In this document: piece after piece, positions 1 through 6,198 of the stretch | How positions within the stretch are numbered: the first letter of the stretch is position 1 | Layout of the letters: each line of letters begins with the position of its first letter | Origin: Chloroflexota bacterium | Lineage (GTDB): Bacteria > Chloroflexota > Dehalococcoidia > DSTF01 > RBG-16-68-14 | Assembly (NCBI GenBank): GCA_022563135.1 | Contig: JADFNZ010000037.1 | Coordinates: 1 to 12,412, forward strand | DNA length: 12,412 nt | Direction: 5' to 3' | The notes under the pieces: model-generated | What the model saw: the letters and a program-made list of their open reading frames with translations, nothing else | Databases searched by the model: none | Told to the model about the DNA's origin: nothing | Made by a program: the position numbers and the translations under genes

Positions 1-494
1 GTCTCCGGCGTGTAGATGATCTCGATCAGCCGCATCAAGAACGCCGGGCTGAACCAGTGCATGCCGACGAACCGCTCTTTGCGGCTCACCGCCTGGTTCA
101 GGTCGGAGATGGCGAAGCCGGAGGTGTTCGTCGCGAAGACCGTCTCTGGCTTGATCAGGGCGTCGAGCTCGGCGAAGACCTTCTTCTTGAGCTCGAAGTC
201 CTCCGGCACCGCCTCGATCAGCAGGTCCGCCTCGCGCAGCTCCTCCAGCTTCGTCGTGAAGGAGATACGGGCCAGCGCCTCGTCCATTTGCGCCTGCGTG
301 AGCTTCTGCCGCTCCACAGCGCCGCGCAGGCCGAAGCGGCCGTCCACCATCACCTCTCGCGTCTTCTCGTTCAGCTCGTCGCTCAGGTCGCGCACGAGGA
401 CGGTGAACCCGCCGACGGCCAGGCTCTGGGCGATGCCCCCGCCCATCACGCCGCCTCCCATCACCGCGATCAGCTTGATGTCGTCAGCATTCAT
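1..494 (-). CDS. 3-hydroxyacyl-CoA dehydrogenase, N-terminal part (runs off the left edge)
   Basis: Reading the minus strand from ATG at 494 gives 164 open codons to the window edge, so the C-terminal half is missing. The protein starts MNADDIKLIAVMGGGVMGGG, a Rossmann NAD-binding loop (residues 13-20) of the 3-hydroxyacyl-CoA dehydrogenase type. The catalytic set has canonical spacing: Ser125 in NTSGF, His146 in GMHWFSP and Glu158 in RLIEII, the same intervals as Ser137/His158/Glu170 of the human enzyme. The family oxidises L-3-hydroxyacyl-CoA (often 3-hydroxybutyryl-CoA) with NAD in the cytoplasm, in beta-oxidation or butanoate metabolism. The start is supported by GGGAGGA on the minus strand, about 5 bases upstream. 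The active-site segment is GMHWFSP rather than the common G-H-F-F-N-P, so substrate preference may differ. It lies downstream of the M20 gene on the same strand, 126 bases away. Family is secure, exact substrate is not. Confidence 0.9.
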   Translation of the reverse strand, partial: MNADDIKLIAVMGGGVMGGGIAQSLAVGGFTVLVRDLSDELNEKTREVMVDGRFGLRGAVERQKLTQAQMDEALARISFTTKLEELREADLLIEAVPEDFELKKKVFAELDALIKPETVFATNTSGFAISDLNQAVSRKERFVGMHWFSPAFLMRLIEIIYTPE

Positions 495-522
495 CGTGTC
501 CTCCCGTCGTGGCGAAGCTCGA

Positions 523-558
523 TTGCGCGCTGATCCTAGCAGGAGGCAGAGCGCGCAA
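523..558. repeat. 9-bp perfect inverted repeat upstream of the dehydrogenase gene
   Basis: TTGCGCGCT at 523-531 is matched by AGCGCGCAA at 550-558 with 18 bases between. It sits 28 bases upstream of the dehydrogenase start, in the gap after the M20 gene. It could be a regulator site or a weak hairpin between the two minus-strand genes. There is no T-run on either side to make it a classic terminator. Confidence 0.5.
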
Positions 559-620
559 CAAGGCACGCATTGCGGGCCGGGCTGAGGGCGCTCCAGGCAT
601 GTTCCCGCCGGGAAATGAGG

Positions 621-1943
621 TCACGCGCAGACGCGCCGGACGACCTCGAACAGGATCTGGCAGCCCAGCTTGAGGTTCTCGATCGAGAGGCGCTCGTTGT
701 GCCCGTGGATCGTGGCCGCCTCCAGCGGTTCGAGGAGCACGGGGATGAAGCCGTAGGCGGTGACGCCCTGCCTGCGAAAGACTCGCGAGTCGGTGAAGCC
801 GGCGGAGATGCCCGGCAGCACGACTGCCTCCTCCACGTGCTCCCGCACCACGTCTTCGATCGCGCGCATCAGCTCCGTATCAATGGGCGAGGGCGGCGTG
901 CTGGAGTCGAGCACAGGCTCGATCTGGACCTTCGGGTCGTCGATCACCTGCCGTACCTCTTCGATAAAGGCGGCCGAGTCCGTGCCGGGCAGCAGCCGGC
1001 AGTCGATCGTCGCCTCGGCGGCGGCGGGGATCACGTTGTGCTTCACGCCGGCGTTCACCGTGGTGATGCTGATGGTGTTGCTCGTGATGGCGCGGATGAG
1101 CGGGTTCTCCTCGCCCAGCGCGAAGATGTTCTCCTCGGTCGGCTCCTGCTCCATGTACCCGTAGCGATGGAGCCGGGCGAAGTACTCGGCCAGCTCCGGC
1201 ACCAGCTTCTTCGGCCGCTGCCACTCCTGGATGCGGTGCAGCGCCGCGACCAGCCGTTCGAGCGCGTTGTCGCGGTGGGGAACGGAGCCGTGGCCCGGCC
1301 GGCCCACCACCGTCAGCTTGAGCCAGCAGGGCCCCTTCTCGCTCACGGCGCAGTTGAAGGCGGGCCGCCTGACGCCCATCACCTCCGTGTTGCCCCAGCC
1401 GCCCTCGTTGATGACGAACTCCGCCTCCAGCGCCTCCGGGTGGTGCTTCGCGAGGAACTCCACGCCGTACTCGCTTCCCGCCTCCTCGTCGGCGACGGCG
1501 AGGAAGATGATGTCGCGCTTGCTGGCGATGCTGTGTCTGCGCATGAGGAACATCGACATCAGCTCCATGATGCCCATGCCCTTCATGTCCTGAGCACCGC
1601 GGCCCCAGATGACGCCGTCCTTCACCAGGCCCGCGAACGGCTCCTCGTCCCAGCCGGAGCGTTCGACCGGGACGACGTCGGTGTGGTTGAGGAGCACCAG
1701 AGGCTTCTTCGATCCATCGCCCGGCAGCCGCGCCCGCATGTTGATCCGGCCCTGCGACTTCTCATCCGACGCGTCGTAGAAGGTGATGTCGTCGATGCCT
1801 TCCGAGCGCAGGATCTCCGCGAGGTACTGCGCGGCGGGCTCCTCGTTGCCGGGCGGGTTCGTCGTGTCGATGGTGAGGTAGCGCGAGAGGAGGCCGGTCG
1901 CCTCGCTGGTCACGTCGTCCCAGTCGATGTCGGGTGCGCTCAC
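621..1943 (-). CDS. M20 family zinc metallopeptidase / amidohydrolase (ArgE/DapE/ACY1 type)
   Basis: 440-residue cytoplasmic hydrolase with no signal peptide. The di-zinc site is complete: His87 in NHTDVVP with Asp89 behind it, bridging Asp119 in GRGAQDMKG, general base Glu153 and metal ligand Glu154 in ADEEAGSE, Glu180 in NEGGWG, and His413 in IHGHNE. The spacing follows carboxypeptidase G2 (112/141/175/176/200/385). The lid/dimerisation domain begins near GRPGHGSVPH. The start is GTG at 1943, supported by GGAAGGAG about 8 bases upstream on the minus strand; the reading MSAPDIDWDD fits the usual N-terminus. Length is normal for the family. Members remove N-acyl groups or cleave dipeptides, and sequence alone does not say which substrate is used; annotations such as acetylornithine deacetylase or succinyl-diaminopimelate desuccinylase would be over-specific. 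The gene is divergent from the restriction-modification gene. Confidence 0.92.
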   Translation of the reverse strand: MSAPDIDWDDVTSEATGLLSRYLTIDTTNPPGNEEPAAQYLAEILRSEGIDDITFYDASDEKSQGRINMRARLPGDGSKKPLVLLNHTDVVPVERSGWDEEPFAGLVKDGVIWGRGAQDMKGMGIMELMSMFLMRRHSIASKRDIIFLAVADEEAGSEYGVEFLAKHHPEALEAEFVINEGGWGNTEVMGVRRPAFNCAVSEKGPCWLKLTVVGRPGHGSVPHRDNALERLVAALHRIQEWQRPKKLVPELAEYFARLHRYGYMEQEPTEENIFALGEENPLIRAITSNTISITTVNAGVKHNVIPAAAEATIDCRLLPGTDSAAFIEEVRQVIDDPKVQIEPVLDSSTPPSPIDTELMRAIEDVVREHVEEAVVLPGISAGFTDSRVFRRQGVTAYGFIPVLLEPLEAATIHGHNERLSIENLKLGCQILFEVVRRVCA

Positions 1944-1982
1944 GGTGGGGCTCCTTCCGGGGCTTGGCGTTCGGGCGGAGCT

Positions 1983-1988
1983 ATTCTA
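1983..1988 (-). promoter_or_regulatory. candidate -10 box for the M20 gene
   Basis: On the minus strand this reads TAGAAT, one base from the TATAAT consensus. It would start transcription near 1976, giving a leader of about 33 bases that contains the GGAAGGAG ribosome site. No convincing -35 hexamer is visible at the right distance, so the assignment rests on the -10 and its position. Confidence 0.4.
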
Positions 1989-2019
1989 GCTGAGCGAGGG
2001 AAGGCGCGCCAGATGGCGG

Positions 2020-2025
2020 TATAAT
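2020..2025 (+). promoter_or_regulatory. perfect -10 box (TATAAT) placed for a leaderless mRNA
   Basis: TATAAT ends only 9 bases before the ATG at 2035. A start 6-9 bases downstream falls at or within a few bases of the ATG, so the restriction-modification mRNA would have essentially no leader. This agrees with the lack of a purine-rich ribosome site in TTGGCGACAA just before the ATG. No clear -35 is seen near 1997-2002. Confidence 0.55.
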
Positions 2026-2034
2026 TGGCGACAA

Positions 2035-3798
2035 ATGACACCAGCCGAATTTGTCCGCAAATGGGAAGCCTCTGCCGGGAAGGAGGCAGCTTCGTATCAA
2101 GAGCACTTCGGCGATCTCTGCCGGCTGCTGGGCGAAAAAACGCCGAATGAGGAAGATCCTAACGGAACCTACTACGCCTTCCAGAAGGGCGCTAAGAAGC
2201 CTGACGGAAACGGCTTCGCCGATGTCTGGCTCGACAAGCACTTCGCCTGGGAATACAAGACCAAGAAGAAGCACAAGACGCTTCGGGACGCGTACAAGCA
2301 AGTGCAGACGTATCGTGAAGCTCTGCGCAATCCCCCGCTGCTGGTTGTCTGCGACTTCGACCGTTTCGAGGTTCATACGAACTGGACATACACCGAGAGT
2401 TGGGTCTACCGATTCCAGAATCCGGAAATCCTTTCTGGCGAGCCGGTACAGGTAGAGACAATATCCGGCGGACCGGCGAAAGGCGCTCCATCGTTCAATC
2501 CACTTCAAGTCCTCAAGGCGCTCTTCGAGGATCCTGAACGTCTCAGGCCACAGCGGACTACAGACGAGATCACCAAAGACGCGGCCAAACTCTTCGGAGA
2601 GATCAGCGAATGGCTGCGGAAGTGGAAGGTGGAGGACATGCGCATCGCTCGGTTCATCACACGTATGATGTTCTGCATGTTCGCCACCGATGTTGGCCTT
2701 CTACCGCGCGAATCGTTCTCCGAAGTGATCGCCGTGCACAAGAACAGCGGCGACAACACGGCATTCAGAAAGCGCTTGTCTGAATTGTTCGGTGTCATGA
2801 GGGATGGCGGCGAATTCCTCATGCACGAAATACCCCACTTCAACGGCCACCTGTTTGAGGATGATGATGTACCAGATAAGATCACGACGCAGGAGATTCT
2901 AACGCTGGCCAGGCTTGATGAGCTCAACTGGACCGACGTCGAGCCGTCGATCTTTGGCACATTGTTTGTGCGGATTTTAGATCCCGAGCAGCGCAAGAAA
3001 CTGGGCGCGGTGTACACGTCCCGTGCGGACATTGAGCTCATCGTAGAGCCAGTGCTCATGACGCCTTTGCGGCAAGAATGGGAACGCGTGCGCGAGGAAA
3101 GCGAAGTATTGCTCGATCCGCAGGAAAAGAGAGGTAAAGCAGGAGAGAAGAGAGCGGCATCAATGCTCAGGGAGTTTCACACGCGCCTCGCCGACATCCG
3201 AATTCTTGACCCGGCGTGTGGGTCCGGGAACTTCCTCTACGTGTCGCTCGCGCTGCTAAAGGCGTTGGAGAAGGAGGTCCTGGCTTTCGCAGGACTGCAT
3301 GGCGTCTCTCTCAACCCACGCGTCCACCCGCGCCAGCTCTATGGAATCGAGACCAACCCGTACGCGCACGAGCTTGCCTCCATCGTGATCTGGATTGGCT
3401 ATCTGCAGTGGAAGCATCGCAATGTCATGCCACTGGACGACGAGGAGCCCATTCTCGAGCCCCTCGATCAGGTTCACCTTATGGATGCTGTCTTAGACGG
3501 CACTGGAAAGCGCGCCACCGAGCCGGAGTGGCCTGAAGTGGACGTAGTCGTAGGCAATCCGCCGTTTGTTGGTGGGAAGAAGCTGCGAAAGGGTCTTGGA
3601 GATAGCTACGTTGACAGGCTGTTTGAAGTGTGGGACGGCCGAGTACCGCGAGAGGCAGACTTCTGTTGCTACTGGTTTGAAAAATCGCGTGCAGCCATCG
3701 AGGCGGGACGCGCGAAGCGCGCCGGCCTGCTGGCCACGCAAGCCATCAGGGGCGGAAAGAACCGGGCGGGTTCTGGAGCGGATCAAGGAAACGGGTGA
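2035..3798 (+). CDS. MmeI-like RM enzyme, 5' fragment: nuclease and methylase core
   Basis: 587 codons, of which the last 10 (after Arg577) are out-of-frame residues ending at TGA 3796-3798. The N-terminal nuclease has Asp63 followed by E73-Y-K75 (GFADVW and WEYKTKKK), the D-X9-EXK site of the MmeI family (D70, E80, K82 there). A mainly helical connector covers roughly 150-330. The methylase begins with a segment including LGAVYTSRADIELIVEPV (near 323-340), then SAM-binding motif I DPACGSGNF at 392-400 and catalytic motif IV NPPF at 508-511, marking an N6-adenine methylase. The ATG at 2035 is the first in-frame start after the -10 box. The same frame contains no other stop. By itself this piece could bind SAM but lacks the part that reads the DNA target. 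Confidence 0.82.
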   Translation: MTPAEFVRKWEASAGKEAASYQEHFGDLCRLLGEKTPNEEDPNGTYYAFQKGAKKPDGNGFADVWLDKHFAWEYKTKKKHKTLRDAYKQVQTYREALRNPPLLVVCDFDRFEVHTNWTYTESWVYRFQNPEILSGEPVQVETISGGPAKGAPSFNPLQVLKALFEDPERLRPQRTTDEITKDAAKLFGEISEWLRKWKVEDMRIARFITRMMFCMFATDVGLLPRESFSEVIAVHKNSGDNTAFRKRLSELFGVMRDGGEFLMHEIPHFNGHLFEDDDVPDKITTQEILTLARLDELNWTDVEPSIFGTLFVRILDPEQRKKLGAVYTSRADIELIVEPVLMTPLRQEWERVREESEVLLDPQEKRGKAGEKRAASMLREFHTRLADIRILDPACGSGNFLYVSLALLKALEKEVLAFAGLHGVSLNPRVHPRQLYGIETNPYAHELASIVIWIGYLQWKHRNVMPLDDEEPILEPLDQVHLMDAVLDGTGKRATEPEWPEVDVVVGNPPFVGGKKLRKGLGDSYVDRLFEVWDGRVPREADFCCYWFEKSRAAIEAGRAKRAGLLATQAIRGGKNRAGSGADQGNG

Positions 3799-4912
3799 CA
3801 TCTTCTACGCGCAGGCTGACCGCAAATGGGTACAGGACGGTGTTGCCGTCCGCGTGTCCATGGTCGGCTTCGATGACGGGAGCCAGACTCAGAGATTCCT
3901 GAATGAGAACAAGGACGACAGACCTGAGCACGCCTTCGCCCGGGCGCGCTCCGTGGAGAAGATCAACGCAAATTTGACCTGGCAGATAGATCTGACCAAA
4001 GCACGGCGATTGAAGGAGAACGTCAGTATCTCGTTCATGGGCGACACCAAGGTCGGCCCTTTCGAGATACCGGAGCACGTTGCGAAGCGATTTCTAGATT
4101 CGCCTAATCCCCACGGAAAGCCCAATAGCGATGTAGTTAGACCCTGGGTGAACGGAGATGACCTCACCAGCAGGCCAAGGAACATGTGGATCATCGATTT
4201 CCCGCCAGGCATGAGCGAGAGTGAAGCGGCCTTCTACGAAGCGCCTTTCGAATATGCGAAGGAGCGAGCCAAGGACGTGCACGAAGCCAAGGGTGTGCAC
4301 AAAGAGAGTAGAAGACATACTTACGCCACAAGTTGGTGGATTCATGGCCGGCCTCGACCGGTGATGAGACATGCTCTTATAGGCCTACAACGGTACCTTG
4401 CAACACCTCGTGTAACGAAACACCGCCTCTTCGCTTGGTTGCCCACACGTGTTCTCCCCGACTCTGCGTTAATCGCATTTGCGCGTGAAGATGACTACTT
4501 CTTCGGTGTGATGCATTCACGTGTGCATGAACTTTGGGCGAGAGGAACTGGTACTCAGTTGAGGGAGGCTGCGAGCGGATTTCGTTACACGCCATCTTCC
4601 TGTTTCGACACATTTCCATTCCCGATGCCCAGCGCTGAGCAAGAGGAAACAATCGCAGTGGCGGCAAAGGAGCTGAATGAGCTGCGCGAGACCTGGCTGA
4701 ACCCCAAAGGCCTTGTGAGCGACAAGGACCTGAAGAAGCGCACGCTGACCAATCTTTATAATGAGCGTCCTACCTGGCTGGACAACGCGCATAGGCAGCT
4801 CGACCGGGCCGTGCTGGCAGCGTACGGCTGGCCGAAAGACATGGATGACGCGGAATTGCTGAAGAACCTCCTAGGCCTCAACCTAGAGCGGGAACCGGCT
4901 GGGGCATCGTAG
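3767..4912 (+). CDS. MmeI-like RM enzyme, 3' fragment: rest of methylase, target recognition, C-terminal domain
   Basis: From 3767 to the TAG at 4910-4912 the second frame carries 381 residues of the same enzyme. Visible family segments are RVLERIKETGDIF, GVAVRVSMVGFDDG, the target-recognition region around PWVNGDDL and RPRNMWIIDFPPG, IATP-like YLATPRVTKHRLF, then the conserved DYFFGVMHSRVHELWA and FRYTPSSCFDTFPFP. The C-terminus is helical and includes LDRAVLAAYGWP. The open frame extends back to 3566, but codons before 3767 overlap the in-frame upstream methylase and are not coding. If this piece were translated alone it would need re-initiation; GTG 3854 or ATG 3860 are the first in-frame options, with no clear ribosome site. 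Codon and base use match the 5' fragment, so the two halves have one origin. Confidence 0.78.
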   Translation, partial: RVLERIKETGDIFYAQADRKWVQDGVAVRVSMVGFDDGSQTQRFLNENKDDRPEHAFARARSVEKINANLTWQIDLTKARRLKENVSISFMGDTKVGPFEIPEHVAKRFLDSPNPHGKPNSDVVRPWVNGDDLTSRPRNMWIIDFPPGMSESEAAFYEAPFEYAKERAKDVHEAKGVHKESRRHTYATSWWIHGRPRPVMRHALIGLQRYLATPRVTKHRLFAWLPTRVLPDSALIAFAREDDYFFGVMHSRVHELWARGTGTQLREAASGFRYTPSSCFDTFPFPMPSAEQEETIAVAAKELNELRETWLNPKGLVSDKDLKKRTLTNLYNERPTWLDNAHRQLDRAVLAAYGWPKDMDDAELLKNLLGLNLEREPAGAS

Positions 4913-4921
4913 CCCTTCTCT

Positions 4922-4952
4922 TTGCGGCACCGCCACGCCGTTCGGCTAGCAT
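4922..4952 (+). promoter_or_regulatory. weak candidate promoter for the CoA transferase gene
   Basis: TTGCGG at 4922-4927 and TAGCAT at 4947-4952 are separated by 19 bases, which is longer than ideal. A start near 4959 would give a leader of about 43 bases holding the strong AAGGAGG ribosome site. The 89-base gap after the restriction-modification gene has no other plausible promoter and no clear terminator. Confidence 0.25.
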
Positions 4953-4987
4953 GGCCGCATGACGCCCGGGAGTAGCTGACGAATGAT

Positions 4988-4994
4988 AAGGAGG
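4988..4994 (+). promoter_or_regulatory. Shine-Dalgarno site fixing the CoA transferase start
   Basis: AAGGAGG lies exactly 7 bases before the ATG at 5002. It is a near-perfect match to the anti-SD sequence and is the strongest ribosome site in the window. Confidence 0.85.
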
Positions 4995-5001
4995 CGTTGA
5001 G

Positions 5002-6198
5002 ATGGCCGGACCGCTGGAAGGTATTACGGTGCTCGATCTGACCTGGGTGCTCTCCGGGCCCTTCGGCTCGATGGTGCTCTGCGATCTGGGGGCCGAGGTG
5101 ATCAAGGTGGAGCGGCCGCCCCACGGGGACATCGCCCGCACGACGGGGCCGCACGTCAACGGCGAGAGCTGCTACTTCTTCAGCATCAACCGCGGCAAGA
5201 AGAGCATCGCGATCGACCTGACGCAGAACGAGGGCAAGGCGCTCTTCCTGCGGCTGGTCGAGCAGGTGGACGTGGTGACGGAGAACTTCACCCCCGGAAC
5301 CATGGATAACCTCGGCCTCGGCTATGAGACGCTGCGGCGGCGTAACCCGCGCATCGTCTACGCGGCGACCTCCGGCTTCGGCCAGACGGGGCCGGACCGG
5401 CTGCGGCCGGCGCTCGACATCATCGCCCAGGGGATGGGCGGCGTGATGAGCATCACCGGCCATCCCGGAGGGCCGCCCACGCGCCCGGGCCTCTCGCTGG
5501 GCGACATCGCCGCCGGCCTCTTCACGGCGATCGGTGTGCTGGCGGCGCTGCGGGAGCGCGACCGGAGCGGCGAGGGCCAGCTCGTCGACGTGAGCATGCT
5601 GGACTGCCAGATCGCGATCCTGGAGAACGCCTTCGTCCGCTACTTCGCGACGGGCGCGCCGCCCGGCCCGATTGGCACGCGCCACCCGCTGGCGACGCCC
5701 TTCCAGGCCTTCCCCACCAAGGACGGCTACATCGTGCTGGCGTTGAGCTGGGGCGTGGAGAACCAGTGGGAGCTCTTCTGCGCGCTCATCGGCCGCACCG
5801 AGCTGATCAACGACGAGCGCTTCCAGACGAGCGGCCTGCGCACGGATCACCATGCGGAGCTGGAGCCGCTCCTGAACGACGCGCTTCGCCAGCGGACGAC
5901 CGCGGAGTGGCTGCAGGAGTTGGACGCCATCGGCATGCCCTGCGGCCCGCTGAACACCATCCCGCAGGCGGCTGAACTGCCGCAGGTAAAAGCGCGCGAG
6001 ATGCTGGTGGAGGTGGACCACCCGGCCATCGGGAAGCTGAAGCTGTCGAACACGCCGGTGAAGCTCTCGCGCACTCCTGGCGGGATCAAGGGGCCGTCGC
6101 CCTCGGTAGGCGAGCACACCGCGGAGGTGCTGCGGTCGCTGCTGGAGATGGGCGGCGAAGAGATCGAACGGCTGCGCCAGGCCGAGGTGGTGCTGTAG
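5002..6198 (+). CDS. family III CoA transferase (CaiB/BaiF type)
   Basis: 398 residues, normal length for the family. The N-terminus GITVLDLTWVLSGPFGSMVL followed by LGAEVIKVERP is the family hallmark, as are NRGKKSIAIDL (63-73) and DVVTENFTPGTMDNLGLGY (90-108). Asp168 in SLGDIAAGL aligns by position with the nucleophilic Asp169 of formyl-CoA transferase and should carry the acyl-enzyme intermediate. A GQLVDVSMLDCQ segment (193-203) follows. These cytoplasmic homodimers, with interlocked subunits, move CoA between carboxylic acids, for example carnitine, oxalate, bile or dicarboxylic acids; the acceptor cannot be told here. The start is set by AAGGAGG. The stop TAG at 6196-6198 directly abuts the stop of the convergent copper gene. 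High GC and a different style from the preceding restriction gene show that it belongs to the resident genome. Confidence 0.93.
   Translation: MAGPLEGITVLDLTWVLSGPFGSMVLCDLGAEVIKVERPPHGDIARTTGPHVNGESCYFFSINRGKKSIAIDLTQNEGKALFLRLVEQVDVVTENFTPGTMDNLGLGYETLRRRNPRIVYAATSGFGQTGPDRLRPALDIIAQGMGGVMSITGHPGGPPTRPGLSLGDIAAGLFTAIGVLAALRERDRSGEGQLVDVSMLDCQIAILENAFVRYFATGAPPGPIGTRHPLATPFQAFPTKDGYIVLALSWGVENQWELFCALIGRTELINDERFQTSGLRTDHHAELEPLLNDALRQRTTAEWLQELDAIGMPCGPLNTIPQAAELPQVKAREMLVEVDHPAIGKLKLSNTPVKLSRTPGGIKGPSPSVGEHTAEVLRSLLEMGGEEIERLRQAEVVL

Larger units (their letters stand above)
2035..4912 (+). pseudogene. MmeI-like type IIL restriction-modification enzyme, disrupted by a +1 frameshift
   Basis: Two adjacent frames together encode one MmeI-family protein (MmeI_N, helical spacer, N6-adenine methyltransferase, target-recognition and C-terminal domains). 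Removing one G from the GGG at 3764-3766 joins NR577 directly to RVLERIKETGDIF, the sequence expected at this point in the family, and gives a 958-residue chain, close to MmeI at about 919. Nuclease, methylase and specificity sit in one polypeptide in this class, which uses S-adenosylmethionine and usually modifies one DNA strand. The break falls just after methylase motif IV, so the 5' piece has no target-recognition domain and should be inactive. GC is about 52-53% in two samples against 65-72% in neighbours, suggesting horizontal gain. Assembly or sequencing error is the main alternative to a true mutation. The fragments are described separately. Confidence 0.8.

Noticed and set aside
570..2024. 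Long plus-strand open frame (484 codons) over the M20 region
   Set aside because: It is the shadow of the minus-strand M20 gene, whose motifs are complete; the plus frame has Arg/His/Ala-rich low-complexity text and no family resemblance, as expected in high-GC DNA.
3566..3766. Start of the second restriction-modification frame at 3566 as a true gene start
   Set aside because: This stretch overlaps the methylase motif IV region in the correct frame and its own translation has no family similarity; coding in that frame begins only at the frameshift.
4756..6117. Minus-strand open frame of 453 codons opposite the CoA transferase
   Set aside because: It crosses two unrelated real genes and encodes Arg/Ala/His-rich sequence with no recognisable motif, while the plus strand reads as a clear CaiB/BaiF enzyme.
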